From positions 124,001 to 188,000 of the forward strand of contig DASTWA010000002.1 in assembly GCA_035758825.1 (NCBI GenBank): a DNA stretch of 64,000 nt. The letters are read 5' to 3'. The notes under the pieces were generated by a model. That model was not told where the DNA came from. It made no database searches and saw only the letters and a program-made list of their open reading frames with translations. How positions within the stretch are numbered: the first letter of the stretch is position 1; every line of letters starts with the position of its first letter. The position numbers were made by a program, and so were the translations under genes. This stretch comes from JARIHD01 sp035758825 (GTDB lineage: Bacteria; Patescibacteriota; Saccharimonadia; Saccharimonadales; UBA4665). Of the stretch, positions 1-8,072 are shown piece by piece.

Positions 1-3000
1 GGTGGTGGGGTCGGAGACTGGAGCGCGGTAGATCATATTGACCGCATTGCCGCCCTGGTAGCCACCGTACATATACACATAATCGCCGACTACCGCTAAT
101 TGCTGGATGCCAATGGCGTAGGGAAGGTTAGTGTTCGTCCACCCGCTCGTGCCGCCAGTGTTTGGCGGCGTAAAACGTTGGCCGGATATAGTGACGCTCG
201 TGCCGCCGGAGACCGGCCCAAACGCCGGTGATACGCCTTCGGCGACAGGCGCCGGATGGCGGTACGAAAAGCCAGTGTAGGTGTCCGACCCGTACTCGTT
301 GGATACCACCACAGATGCCGCACCGCTGGGATGTGCTGGCGCCGTTACTGTAATGGTGTTTTCGTTGACGACTTGGACGTTGGTGCCCGGTATGCCATCG
401 AACACAACGGTCATCGTACCTCTAAAATCGGCTCCAGTAATAGTAACCGTATCACCGCCCGTATTAACCACCGAGCTGGGATTTATGGCCGATACGGAAG
501 GCCGGTTAAAGTAAGTGAACGCGCCTGGCAGGGTAGCTGTCTGGCCGTCATAGTTGGTGACCAGCACGTCATACGTGCCCTGGCTGCTCGCCGCGGTCAC
601 GCCCGTCATAGTCGAGCTGTCAACGACCTTGAGGTCGGTAAGCGGCAAACCGTTTATCTTTACGCTGGTCAGATCAGTGGAGCTGGTTACCCAATCGGTC
701 TGCCAAGGATTCATGTAGGCATTGGCGCGCGGATGCGAGGTAACTGCCGAGCGGTAAATATTGCTGGTTGCTGCAGCAATGTAGCCATTTATCAGGTACA
801 CGTTGTCGCCAACCACCAACGGAACCGAAGACGATAGCCCGGCAAAGAGAGTTTCCGGCTGCAAAGTCCAGGTGGCCAGATCCGACAAAGGAGCACGGTA
901 GATGGTATTCGCCGGTGTGGATGTACCGGTAGGCACGCCGCCTAAGATGTAGGCATAGTCACCGATCGTCACTACCGAACCGCTGCGCAAGCCCGTAGGA
1001 AAAGATTTGCCGGCATTACCCCATGTGAGCGGGTCACTCTTGCTGGCGGTATAGATAGTGTTCAAGTTTGAGCTGGTTGAGGTGCGATACCCACCGACCA
1101 GATACAAACTGGTTTCTGTAACAATTAAGTGGCTGCCAGCAAGGTTGGTAGGCAAACTCTTGGCAGCACTAGTCCAGCTGGTGGGGTCGGAGAGCGGGGC
1201 GCTTTGAATAGCGGTACTGGTGGTCGTTGACGAACTGTAGCCGCCAAACATATACACCCTGTCGCCAATAATCGCCAACGCAGTGTTGCTAATAGACGTG
1301 GGGAGTGTCTTGCCGCTTACCAGGCTCCAGTTCGCCGGGTCAGATAGAGGCGCTCTGTGGATAAAATTGCGCACAGTGCCTGAATCACCTCCAAAAGCGT
1401 ATACGTAATCGCCAATAATGGCGATACCCGCCGATGCCATGGAGGTCGGCAAGGTTTTGCCGGTGTTGGTCCAGGTGGTGGGGTCGGAGACTGGAGCCGA
1501 ATAGATAGTATTAACAAACGCGCTGCCGCTGGTCATACCACCGGCACGATAAATCTTGTCGCCGACAACGTAGACCATTGGATTGTACACCGATACGCCC
1601 GTGTTACCGGGGTTGCTCCAGTTGCCACCGCTCCAGCTGTTGGCAGGTACAAAGTTACTCCCACTCACAGTAACTGCCGTGCCGCCGGTAGAAACGCCGG
1701 AGCTAGGCGTAATGCCGCTGACACCCGGCGTGGCCAATGGGGTCGTAAAGGTGTATGCGCCCGGCAATGTAGCAGTCTGCCCATCTGCCGAGATAACTGT
1801 GACGTCAAATGTACCAGTACTATGCGTCGGAGTCGTAGCAGTAACGGTCGTTGAGCCAACTACCTTAACATTGGTTGCTGCTGTGCCGCCGATAGATACC
1901 CGGATAGCCGGCTCTTCCGTACCCACACTGTAAAAAGCATCCGGCGCGTTATGGTTATTGTATTCGGCGGCTACAAAGGCATCGGACAATTTAGTGTCAA
2001 GCAGCCTGACCTCATCAATAGTCCCGCGCGCCAGCCAGCGGTACGAAGCAGCACCAGGCCGGGCGATCGCTATGCGCCAAGGCTGCTGGCCGTACTCGTA
2101 TGTAGTGGCATCGGGAGCAAAACTAGCCGCCGCCGGCGTGCCATCGGCATATATTTTGGTTTGCCCCGCAGCACGGTCCACAGTGCCTGCCACCATATGC
2201 GTAGCTCCGGTGGAATACGTCCCCGAGGTAGTTGCCGAGCCGGATGTTGGCGTAGCGCCAGCCAGCCAGTGGTCCATGGTAAACGTGCTGCCGGTATTGT
2301 AACGTATGCCGCCATGGTAGCCGTCCTTCATCAGCACAGCATAGGCGTCATCGGCGCCTGCCGCCGGAACAGAAGCAGGGTTGTACCAGCTTAGCATGCT
2401 ATAGGTGTTCTCCTGGATATTTTCAAGGGAGGCAGAATTTGGTATCTGAATATAAGACGTGGCCGTGCCGTTAAAGTAGTAGCCTAGGCCGATTTTGCCG
2501 TTCGTAGGGGAGGCGGTCGTTCCGGCGTTCCAAGCCAGGTTGCTGTTGCTGGTAGAGTCCTTGATGGGCGCGCCCAGCGAAACCGTAAAGTTGTCCAAAT
2601 ATGCGGCAGGTACTGTCGTGCCGGAGGTGCGATTCGATGCATATATATTAAAGGCCATGCGCTTACCGGCGTTCGCACTGGTAAAACTGCCGATCGCTAC
2701 CCAGGCATTAGCGTCATATCCGTAGGCGGTAATGGTATTGCCGCTGCGGGTAAATCGCAATTTCGAGGTAGTCGTAAGCGTCGTTGAGCGGGTACCGAAT
2801 CCGGCATCTGTTTCGTCTTGCCAGGTGCCAAAGGCGCGCCCGCCGCCCGCAGCTTTTTGGTAAACCACATAGTACGCGTTGCCGCTTTGAGCAGTGCCAT
2901 CGGCATTGGTATTAAAGAGCTGGAAGGCAATCTCGTGAGCATCGCTCGGAACAGTGGTCGTCCAAGCCGAAACGTCAAAATCAATCTGGGCATCAAAATC

Positions 3001-4803
3001 GCCGCTAAACTGCGGGCCATTAGCCATACTGGCCAATCCGGACGAGCTCCACTGGGCTGTGTTGCCCACATTCAACTGCACCCGGCCGGTGTTGAGGGCC
3101 ACCGTGCCGAACGTACCCCACTTGGTGGTATCGAGAGTGGTAAACGTGTCGTTCGGATTAGCGTCTGCCAAGTGGTAGACGGCTTTGTAATTCGGTCCCC
3201 AGGTTCCGGCGTTATTCCATTGGTTGCTAGCACTGGCATTGCCGTATTGCATCCACAGCTCGGTGTTGGTTGTAGCCGAAAGGTACGGTATGCGCACCCA
3301 GGCGATAAGCTGCCCGGTGGCCGGGTCGTATTTTTCGATTTCGTGATCCAATTTGGTGCCGTTGGGCAACGTAAACCGGATGTCGCCGCCGTTGGTCTTT
3401 GCAACCCGGCCGCCGTTGGCGGCCGCTCTCAGCTCAGGGTCTGTACGACTAACCAGTAAGGGGTAGTCCTGGAGCGTCTGGCTGCCGGGGATTTTTGTCT
3501 CGTCTACGGTAATCTTTTTTTGGTACGGCCAGGCAGCGGTGAGGTTCGCACCCGTCAGCGTTACCGATGTCCCGCCCTGATAGCTCCCGCTTGAGGGGCT
3601 GATGCCGGAGAGCGTCGGCCCGTTAGGAGCAGTATAGTCCACGCTAAAACTCTGCAACTCTGCGGGAGTAGAAGCGGAATTAGCATGCAAGAATGCCTTT
3701 ACGTACACGCTGCCTGCGCCAAATTGTGAAGCAAAAGCCCCCATCTGACCGTTGACAGTACTGGCCGGATTGGCCTGGTTATAGTCTGTGGCTGCCGCCG
3801 ACACCCAGGCAGACCCATTCCAGTAGTACCAGGCATTTCCGTTCCGCGACAGCTGATACCGCACTGCGCCCTGATTGTTAGCCCCGAGCGCCTCAGAGAA
3901 CCCGGACAATGCCGTGTATGCAACAGGCGAATTAGTCACTGCGTACGGGTTGTCCGTAGCGTACGAACCGTTATTGTTTACCAGGCGCAACACGCCGCCC
4001 GCCACTTCGATTTTGCTTGGGTCAGACAGAAAGTACGGGGCGTCGTTCTCGAACGACCAGCTTACAGTGGGGTCAATAACAACCGGAAATACCGCATCGC
4101 GCAAATCGCTTGGCCGGTCGGGCATTACATACAAACGGTAATCCGCGCCTGAATCGTGCAGGGCATACTGGTAGCCAATGGTCTTTCCGGCAGTATCTTT
4201 GGCGGATGGCGGATGAAGATAAAATGTATCCCTGCCATTTTTAGAACCAATAATCCCTTTTGCGCCATCTTTTCGCAACGACACACCGTCTTTTTTGGAA
4301 ATATAGAACGATACGCCGTTGGCAGCCTCGGCAGTTTTGGCGGTGATATCCTCTTTTACGTAATCCTTGTAGTAATGGTATGTTACATCTGTGTCTGGCC
4401 TGATGCTCGGATACGTAACCGTGCTACCGGAAGATTGGGCGGCCAACTCCTGCGCGCCAGCCATCCTAAACCGCAGCTGGGCGCCACCGTGCTTGATTGC
4501 CATATAAGAATCTTTGGCGGCAGGCCTGTGGTCTACTGCAACGTCATTAGCCAGCCGGGCCGTAACGGAGTTTCCGGCAACGGTTGCCTCTACTGGTGTT
4601 TTGTCGAGCCGGCCAAGGGCGACCGGTGTGGCACGGTTGGTAAAGGTGTAAGTAGCAACTTCGTGGCTCGGTGCCAAAAGCCACATCGACGTTCCAGCCA
4701 GCACAGCAACAATGGCCAGGAAGGCTGCGAGAGACACGCGGTTACGAGAAGCAAAAGCCCGTAAGACTCGTAAACGGTCACCCAGCTTTGCCCTCGTTAT
4801 CAT
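1..4803 (-). CDS. Giant membrane-anchored surface protein with IPT/TIG, DUF2341, LamG-like and Kelch modules; 3' end beyond window
   Basis: One open frame of 1601 codons on the minus strand with no stop before the window edge, so the C-terminus is missing. ATG 4803 lies 23 bases after the upstream gene's stop. Residues 24-44 are the only hydrophobic segment, after a basic N-terminus (signal anchor). Residues about 50-245 form a domain ending FPVVIDPT, a module known ahead of repeats in wall-associated and Rhs-type proteins. Then follow: half an IPT/TIG domain (392-425), a DUF2341-like domain (426-545), two LamG-like jelly rolls (about 546-750 and 775-955), the matching IPT half (964-1018), another IPT half (1020-1055), six Kelch repeats (1058-1368), its other half (1377-1433), a whole IPT (1434-1517), and a fourth IPT broken by new Kelch repeats. 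Probably an adhesin or glycan binder; the ligand is unknown. Many short ORFs in this interval are shadows of this gene. Confidence 0.88.
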   Translation of the reverse strand, partial: MITRAKLGDRLRVLRAFASRNRVSLAAFLAIVAVLAGTSMWLLAPSHEVATYTFTNRATPVALGRLDKTPVEATVAGNSVTARLANDVAVDHRPAAKDSYMAIKHGGAQLRFRMAGAQELAAQSSGSTVTYPSIRPDTDVTYHYYKDYVKEDITAKTAEAANGVSFYISKKDGVSLRKDGAKGIIGSKNGRDTFYLHPPSAKDTAGKTIGYQYALHDSGADYRLYVMPDRPSDLRDAVFPVVIDPTVSWSFENDAPYFLSDPSKIEVAGGVLRLVNNNGSYATDNPYAVTNSPVAYTALSGFSEALGANNQGAVRYQLSRNGNAWYYWNGSAWVSAAATDYNQANPASTVNGQMGAFASQFGAGSVYVKAFLHANSASTPAELQSFSVDYTAPNGPTLSGISPSSGSYQGGTSVTLTGANLTAAWPYQKKITVDETKIPGSQTLQDYPLLVSRTDPELRAAANGGRVAKTNGGDIRFTLPNGTKLDHEIEKYDPATGQLIAWVRIPYLSATTNTELWMQYGNASASNQWNNAGTWGPNYKAVYHLADANPNDTFTTLDTTKWGTFGTVALNTGRVQLNVGNTAQWSSSGLASMANGPQFSGDFDAQIDFDVSAWTTTVPSDAHEIAFQLFNTNADGTAQSGNAYYVVYQKAAGGGRAFGTWQDETDAGFGTRSTTLTTTSKLRFTRSGNTITAYGYDANAWVAIGSFTSANAGKRMAFNIYASNRTSGTTVPAAYLDNFTVSLGAPIKDSTSNSNLAWNAGTTASPTNGKIGLGYYFNGTATSYIQIPNSASLENIQENTYSMLSWYNPASVPAAGADDAYAVLMKDGYHGGIRYNTGSTFTMDHWLAGATPTSGSATTSGTYSTGATHMVAGTVDRAAGQTKIYADGTPAAASFAPDATTYEYGQQPWRIAIARPGAASYRWLARGTIDEVRLLDTKLSDAFVAAEYNNHNAPDAFYSVGTEEPAIRVSIGGTAATNVKVVGSTTVTATTPTHSTGTFDVTVISADGQTATLPGAYTFTTPLATPGVSGITPSSGVSTGGTAVTVSGSNFVPANSWSGGNWSNPGNTGVSVYNPMVYVVGDKIYRAGGMTSGSAFVNTIYSAPVSDPTTWTNTGKTLPTSMASAGIAIIGDYVYAFGGDSGTVRNFIHRAPLSDPANWSLVSGKTLPTSISNTALAIIGDRVYMFGGYSSSTTTSTAIQSAPLSDPTSWTSAAKSLPTNLAGSHLIVTETSLYLVGGYRTSTSSNLNTIYTASKSDPLTWGNAGKSFPTGLRSGSVVTIGDYAYILGGVPTGTSTPANTIYRAPLSDLATWTLQPETLFAGLSSSVPLVVGDNVYLINGYIAAATSNIYRSAVTSHPRANAYMNPWQTDWVTSSTDLTSVKINGLPLTDLKVVDSSTMTGVTAASSQGTYDVLVTNYDGQTATLPGAFTYFNRPSVSAINPSSVVNTGGDTVTITGADFRGTMTVVFDGIPGTNVQVVNENTITVTAPAHPSGAASVVVSNEYGSDTYTGFSYRHPAPVAEGVSPAFGPVSGGTSVTISGQRFTPPNTGGTSGWTNTNLPYAIGIQQLAVVGDYVYMYGGYQGGNAVNMIYRAPVSDPTT

Positions 4804-4826
4804 TTTTGTGTCGGCCCTCTTGTTTG

Positions 4827-5675
4827 TTAGTTTTTGTTTTTCGTTTTGGTGCTTTTTGGATTTTTGGTTGGGCTATCCGGAGGTATCGAGCTGTGTGTAA
4901 CTAGCCGCTGTCTGAGCTGGGCTACTTCTGCATTTGTCCGCTCCAGCTGCTGGGCCGCCTCTGCCAGTTCAGCCTCTATTTTGATTGCTTCGGCATCAAG
5001 CGCGCTCATGCGTTTCTGCTCTTGCTCGACGAAGTTTTTACCCGCATCTGTCCTCAAGAAAAGCGACGGCGGTTGCTCCTGCGTCTGGCTGGCTTCCGGC
5101 TGTTCAGTCGGTGCAGAGCCCGTAGCCGCCTCAGGCCGCCGACCCGGGCTTTCTGCATGATGATGGCGACGGCGAACCAGTACGACGATACATGTAATGA
5201 TAACTAAAAGCATGACGCCAATGCCAATAATCAGGCGGCGTATAGTAGGAGTAGACAACCTGCCGCTGGAGCCGCCTTCATCAACTACCGTAAATTGCAC
5301 TTCTTCGCTCTTGACGGTCTGATTCTGGGCTTTGTAGGTTGCGTATACCGAGAATTTGCCGGGAACGAGTTCATCCTGGGGGACAAAGACCCAATCGCCG
5401 TCGGCGTCACTAGTAGCAGATCCGCTGACGCGACCGAACTTCTGATGTTCAATGATCGGGCGGGAGGTGTCGGTGTCGGTAATCTCGACAGTTATGAGTG
5501 TATTCTTGGGGCCTTTGCCGCTAAATTCGGCATTGTGGCCAATCACGACGTCACCGTCTCCCGGTGACGTAACGGTGACCGCAGCGCTATCTTGGGCATA
5601 TGCAGCCTGTGGCGGGACGGAGATAAAGCCTGCACTTGCAATTAATATAGTGATCGCAACTAGTGTTTTTTTCAT
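4827..5675 (-). CDS. Secreted/membrane protein with Ig-like domain, one TM segment and C-terminal coiled coil
   Basis: 282 residues. A classical signal peptide (residues 1-27, ending AYA before QDS) is followed by an Ig-like beta domain (about 33-130: VTSPGDGDVVIGHNAEF with a later EEVQFTVVD strand). Residues 147-168 are a membrane helix followed by an RRRHHH stop-transfer patch. A Pro/Glu/Gln-rich linker leads to a heptad-rich coiled coil (about 215-262). The tail is Lys/Thr/Asn-rich. It would sit in the membrane with the Ig domain outside and the coiled coil inside. It is the first gene of the operon with the giant surface protein, so it may help anchor or export it; that is inference. No named family recognised. 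A Crp-like 16-mer lies about 43 bases upstream of the probable start of transcription. Confidence 0.82.
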   Translation of the reverse strand: MKKTLVAITILIASAGFISVPPQAAYAQDSAAVTVTSPGDGDVVIGHNAEFSGKGPKNTLITVEITDTDTSRPIIEHQKFGRVSGSATSDADGDWVFVPQDELVPGKFSVYATYKAQNQTVKSEEVQFTVVDEGGSSGRLSTPTIRRLIIGIGVMLLVIITCIVVLVRRRHHHAESPGRRPEAATGSAPTEQPEASQTQEQPPSLFLRTDAGKNFVEQEQKRMSALDAEAIKIEAELAEAAQQLERTNAEVAQLRQRLVTHSSIPPDSPTKNPKSTKTKNKN

Positions 5676-5722
5676 ACCAAAACGAATTGCTACATACTAT
5701 TTTACCATGAGCGGCATAAAAA

Positions 5723-5738
5723 AGTGACACATTTCACA
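5723..5738. promoter_or_regulatory. Crp-like operator AGTGA-N6-TCACA between divergent genes
   Basis: The 16-mer has perfect GTGA/TCAC half-sites in 5-6-5 spacing, the shape of Crp-family sites. On the minus strand the likely -10 of the surface-protein operon is TAGTAT (5694-5699), which puts the site centre near -43, close to the class II activator position of -41.5. It is also about 57 bases ahead of the Nudix gene start. Three related TGTAA-N6-TTACA sites occur at 16644, 17216 and 35529. Confidence 0.5.
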
Positions 5739-5787
5739 CAATGAAATGCAAAAAAACTGAAGCGTACAAGAAGAGTACAATATGTAT

Positions 5788-6303
5788 ATGGCTGAAGAAA
5801 TCGTCGATATCGTAGGCTTGGACTGCAGTATTTTGAGCTGCGTCCCAAAGTCAGAGGCTCATCAAAAGGGACTACTGCACCGCACCGTGATCGGCGAAGT
5901 CCGCCGGCCGAATGGCGATTGGGTACTCGTCAAACAGTCGAGTGACCGCCAAGATGCCGGCCAATATGTATCACCGGTCGGCGGTCACGCCAAGGCAGGC
6001 GAAAGCAACGAAGACGCCTTGGCCCGTGAAGCCCTCGAAGAAATCGGCCTGACCGGCTTGGCCAGCGAATTTGTGGGCCGGTTCGTGTTTGAACGCCAAG
6101 TCCTTGGCCGCCACGAAAATCATTATTTTATCGTCTACAGAATCATCACCGACCAAAATCTGCTCTTGGGTGACGAGGCAGTCAGCTACGAAACCTTCAG
6201 CGAAGAGAATCTTCGGCGACTGATCGCCGAAAAGCCGGATATGTTCGGCGAAGCATTTTTTGCCTTACTACGACAATTCTACCCGCACCTGCTAACAGAT
6301 TAA
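5788..6303 (+). CDS. Nudix hydrolase, isopentenyl-diphosphate-isomerase-like subgroup
   Basis: 171 residues. A perfect Nudix box G-x5-E-x7-REALEEIG lies about residues 66-88 (GHAKAGE then REALEEIGL). The N-terminal EEIVDIVG and the AH-x2-GLLHRTV segment are typical of the Idi/YfcD-like subgroup. It should cleave a nucleoside-diphosphate-linked or isoprenoid-type substrate with Mg2+; the exact substrate cannot be read. Two in-frame ATGs exist, at 5782 and 5788. I chose 5788 because a TACAAT -10 box (5776-5781) ends six bases before it, which fits a leaderless message, while 5782 would touch the -10 box. The gene is divergent from the surface-protein operon. Confidence 0.85.
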   Translation: MAEEIVDIVGLDCSILSCVPKSEAHQKGLLHRTVIGEVRRPNGDWVLVKQSSDRQDAGQYVSPVGGHAKAGESNEDALAREALEEIGLTGLASEFVGRFVFERQVLGRHENHYFIVYRIITDQNLLLGDEAVSYETFSEENLRRLIAEKPDMFGEAFFALLRQFYPHLLTD

Positions 6304-6533
6304 CAATAGCCGCCTGCGCGCCGCAGCTTTTCTTGCTGTTTGCTTACCGGACCACGCCGTCAGCTATCCGTAAGCCTGCTTTTGAGCACTACCATTTCCG
6401 GATGCAGTTATTGGCCGACGGTAAGCCTGTCGTCCAGAAAGACGAACCGACAGCCAAAGAAATACAGGCGCGTTTTGACAGGCTTACGCCATTGCCCCAA
6501 AGCTCCTGCGCCGGCTAAGCCGTCAGGTCACAA

Positions 6534-6560
6534 AAAAGGCGCCTGCAATCGGCGCCTTTT
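6534..6560. terminator. Bidirectional rho-independent terminator
   Basis: Perfect 10-bp stem AAAAGGCGCC / GGCGCCTTTT with a 7-base loop, A-tract before and T-tract after. It can serve the Nudix gene (+) and the membrane gene at 6693-7379 (-). Confidence 0.85.
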
Positions 6561-6579
6561 GTATAGCTGGGGGAGGGAC

Positions 6580-6641
6580 GGAGGAGACTGGCTGCTTGTG
6601 TTTGTGGTGAACGCAATTGCGTCCAGGCAGCCAGCCCCTCC
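6580..6641 (-). other. Long 3' hairpin after the membrane gene
   Basis: CTGGCTGC (6588-6595) pairs with GCAGCCAG (6627-6634), extended by GGAGG/CCTCC. The loop carries the 12-base palindrome ACGCAATTGCGT. It lies downstream of the minus-strand gene ending at 6693, between its stop and the terminator, as for the other foreign-looking genes here. Confidence 0.55.
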
Positions 6642-6692
6642 GGGAAGGTTCACACGATCACTCGTGCAGGTGTGTCCTCCCAATAGACCCTG

Positions 6693-7379
6693 TTAGTAGC
6701 GGTCACGCCCCCACCACGGGCTCAGGCTGAGCCTCTCCGTCGCTTCGTAGGAATGATGGATGGCCATGAACATGGCGGCGAAGGGCCAGACCAGCGAGAC
6801 GACGGCATCGAGCAGAACGGGCCACAGGATGCGCAAGTAGTGCAGCCAGCGCCACATCCAGGCGATCTTGTTCAGGAACTTGAGCCGGCCGATGAAGGCC
6901 TTGCGGCGCGGGTGGTACGAACGCTTGGGCAGGGTGGACAGGCCCTTGCTGTAGTACATGCGGGTGGCATGGAATGCGCCGTAGGCGTAAGCCGTGCCGT
7001 GTGCCTGGTCGTTACGGAGGCCGTGCTTCCGCAGGTGCCGGTCGGCGCGGAGGGTGACCGCAATCTGCCACAGACGCCTGAGCGGCGCGGACAGGAACCA
7101 GCCGATGGCGATGTAGGTGTACATCTCCCAGTTGAACTGGTACCACCAGTGGTAGACCATCAGGCCGATGACGATCAGGCCCAGCGGGATTGACAGGGTC
7201 CAGAGGATGACCTGCATACTGCGGGCCTCTTCCCAGTCGATCTTGCGCTGGTTCTCTTCGGCCACGACACGGTCGAACTTGATGTCCCATGCCTTGACGT
7301 AGTACCACGCTCCGCGGATCAGAGCCCCGAGCAGACATGCCGTCATGACGGCATAGGCCCAGGCTGCGAAGGTATGCAT
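6693..7379 (-). CDS. Polytopic membrane protein of unknown function
   Basis: 228 residues, family not recognised. Hydrophobic segments lie about residues 6-27, 57-78, 84-105 and 185-210. Between them is a basic, aromatic-rich cytoplasmic stretch (KRSYHPRRKAFIGRLKFLNK). The start ATG 7379 is set by a strong purine-rich site GAGGCGAGGTG ending four bases before it, unlike the leaderless neighbours. The promoter is TTGACA-17-TATTGT (7461-7433), giving a leader of about 45 bases. Codon choice looks nearer to GC-rich actinobacteria than to neighbours (many CTG, GTC and CGG codons), by eye only. It is divergent from the small membrane protein at 7568, which has the same style, so the pair may be one acquired unit. 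Confidence 0.75.
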   Translation of the reverse strand: MHTFAAWAYAVMTACLLGALIRGAWYYVKAWDIKFDRVVAEENQRKIDWEEARSMQVILWTLSIPLGLIVIGLMVYHWWYQFNWEMYTYIAIGWFLSAPLRRLWQIAVTLRADRHLRKHGLRNDQAHGTAYAYGAFHATRMYYSKGLSTLPKRSYHPRRKAFIGRLKFLNKIAWMWRWLHYLRILWPVLLDAVVSLVWPFAAMFMAIHHSYEATERLSLSPWWGRDRY

Positions 7380-7432
7380 GTTGCACCTCGCCTCTGTGAA
7401 TGCGTCTAGGACGCCCCAATACTAACTCGCAA

Positions 7433-7461
7433 ACAATACATACTTCTAGATTAACTGTCAA
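7433..7461 (-). promoter_or_regulatory. Sigma-70-type promoter of the 6693-7379 gene
   Basis: On the minus strand TTGACA (7461-7456) and TATTGT (7438-7433) are separated by 17 bases. Transcription would begin near 7426. Confidence 0.7.
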
Positions 7462-7550
7462 TATGATATTATATTGCCGCTTGTAACAGAGCAGTGTGCC
7501 GGGGACTTTCCCTGGAAGTGGTGCAAGACGTCCGTCGAGCATCGCGTTGT

Positions 7551-7563
7551 CACCTGTGAGGTG
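7551..7563 (+). promoter_or_regulatory. Hairpin that includes the ribosome binding site of the 7568 gene
   Basis: CACCT GTG AGGTG is a 5-bp inverted repeat whose right arm is the Shine-Dalgarno sequence (AGGTG, four bases before ATG 7568). When folded it would hide the site, a possible translation control. Confidence 0.4.
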
Positions 7564-7567
7564 CATC

Positions 7568-7828
7568 ATGTTGAAGCGTGGGTTCGCCGCTTGGGCGGCC
7601 TTCTGGATCGGAGTCGTGCTCGCGCTTATCGCGTGGGCCGCCTTCAGCTTTAAGGCTGGGCTGCTGGTCTTCGCAGTCGGTCTGCTGGCCACCATCATCC
7701 TGGTCGGCCTGGCTGTGCGCTCCGGCGCTATCAATGCGCGCCGATTCCTCGATGACCTGGACGAGCGTCCTGGCCGCTCCGAGAGTGATTTCGGCTTCGG
7801 TTCACGCCACCGCAACACAGAGCTCTGA
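7568..7828 (+). CDS. Small two-helix membrane protein
   Basis: 86 residues. Two hydrophobic helices (about 4-26 and 29-52: WAAFWIGVVLALIAWAAF, then LLVFAVGLLATIILVGLAV) are followed by a charged Arg/Asp/Ser-rich tail (RRFLDDLDERPGRSESD) likely facing the cytoplasm. No family recognised. ATG 7568 is preferred over an in-frame upstream start near 7496 because GAGGTG sits four bases upstream. Its upstream site and long 3' hairpins match the divergent gene at 7379, and a shared origin outside the main genome is inferred. Confidence 0.65.
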   Translation: MLKRGFAAWAAFWIGVVLALIAWAAFSFKAGLLVFAVGLLATIILVGLAVRSGAINARRFLDDLDERPGRSESDFGFGSRHRNTEL

Positions 7829-7856
7829 CAGCACAACCTCTCCCCGGAGGATAAAA

Positions 7857-7975
7857 CTGCGGCGACGCAGTGAGTGAGCATACCGTAATGGCATGCAAAG
7901 CAAGGGGAGCCGGGCGGCGAAAACAATGAGTTCGAGGACATCATCCTCAATCCACCACTCATGTTTTCGTCGCCC
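7857..7975 (+). other. Structured 3' region: GNRA tetraloop hairpin and long stem
   Basis: CTGCG-GCGA-CGCAG (7857-7870) is a hairpin with a GNRA-type loop. GGGCGGCGAAAAC... (7912-7930) pairs with ...GTTTTCGTCGCCC (7958-7975) with one wobble and one bulge, enclosing GAGGA/TCCTC (7934-7948). No clean T-tract follows, so this may be a stability element or a small RNA rather than a plain terminator. Confidence 0.5.
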
Positions 7976-8028
7976 TTTCCCATGTGCAACGATGCTATAC
8001 TGAAGCTAAGCAGAACTAACGATTATGC

Positions 8029-8057
8029 TTGCAAAATTGCACATTTTATAGTATAAT
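8029..8057 (+). promoter_or_regulatory. Promoter of the TraD-like ATPase gene
   Basis: TTGCAA (8029-8034), 17-base spacer, TATAAT (8052-8057), leaving about nine bases of leader before ATG 8073. The -35 overlaps the inverted repeat TGCAA-AA-TTGCA (8030-8041). Confidence 0.7.
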
Positions 8058-8072
8058 TACCTCAAAGCAATC

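Larger units (their letters stand above)
6304..6692. other. Gene-poor stretch: possible gene remnant, terminator and 3' hairpin
   Basis: Between the Nudix stop and the convergent membrane gene. 6333-6518 (+) could encode 61 residues from TTG with protein-like texture (LLADGKPVVQKDEPTAKEI) but has no ribosome site and no family I know. It may be a remnant or chance. A terminator at 6534-6560 and a long hairpin at 6580-6641 fill most of the rest. Confidence 0.5.

Noticed and set aside
700..1620. Possible tandem DNA repeats with a recurring TGGTGGGGTCGGAGA-type string
   Set aside because: These are codons of the recurring SDPTTW/SDPANW ends of Kelch repeats on the minus strand.
256..3459. Several plus-strand ORFs of 100-210 codons in the first 3.5 kb
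   Set aside because: They lie opposite the continuous minus-strand frame encoding IPT, LamG and Kelch modules, have no family texture and no ribosome sites.
6333..6518. 61-codon plus-strand ORF with protein-like texture
   Set aside because: TTG start without ribosome site or promoter, and no family. Kept only as a possible remnant in the gap entry.
7012..7989. 325-codon minus-strand ORF
   Set aside because: It runs through the 7568 gene, both promoters of the divergent pair and the 3' hairpin. Its sequence is low-complexity shadow, and the 6693-7379 and 7568-7828 frames explain the coding signal.
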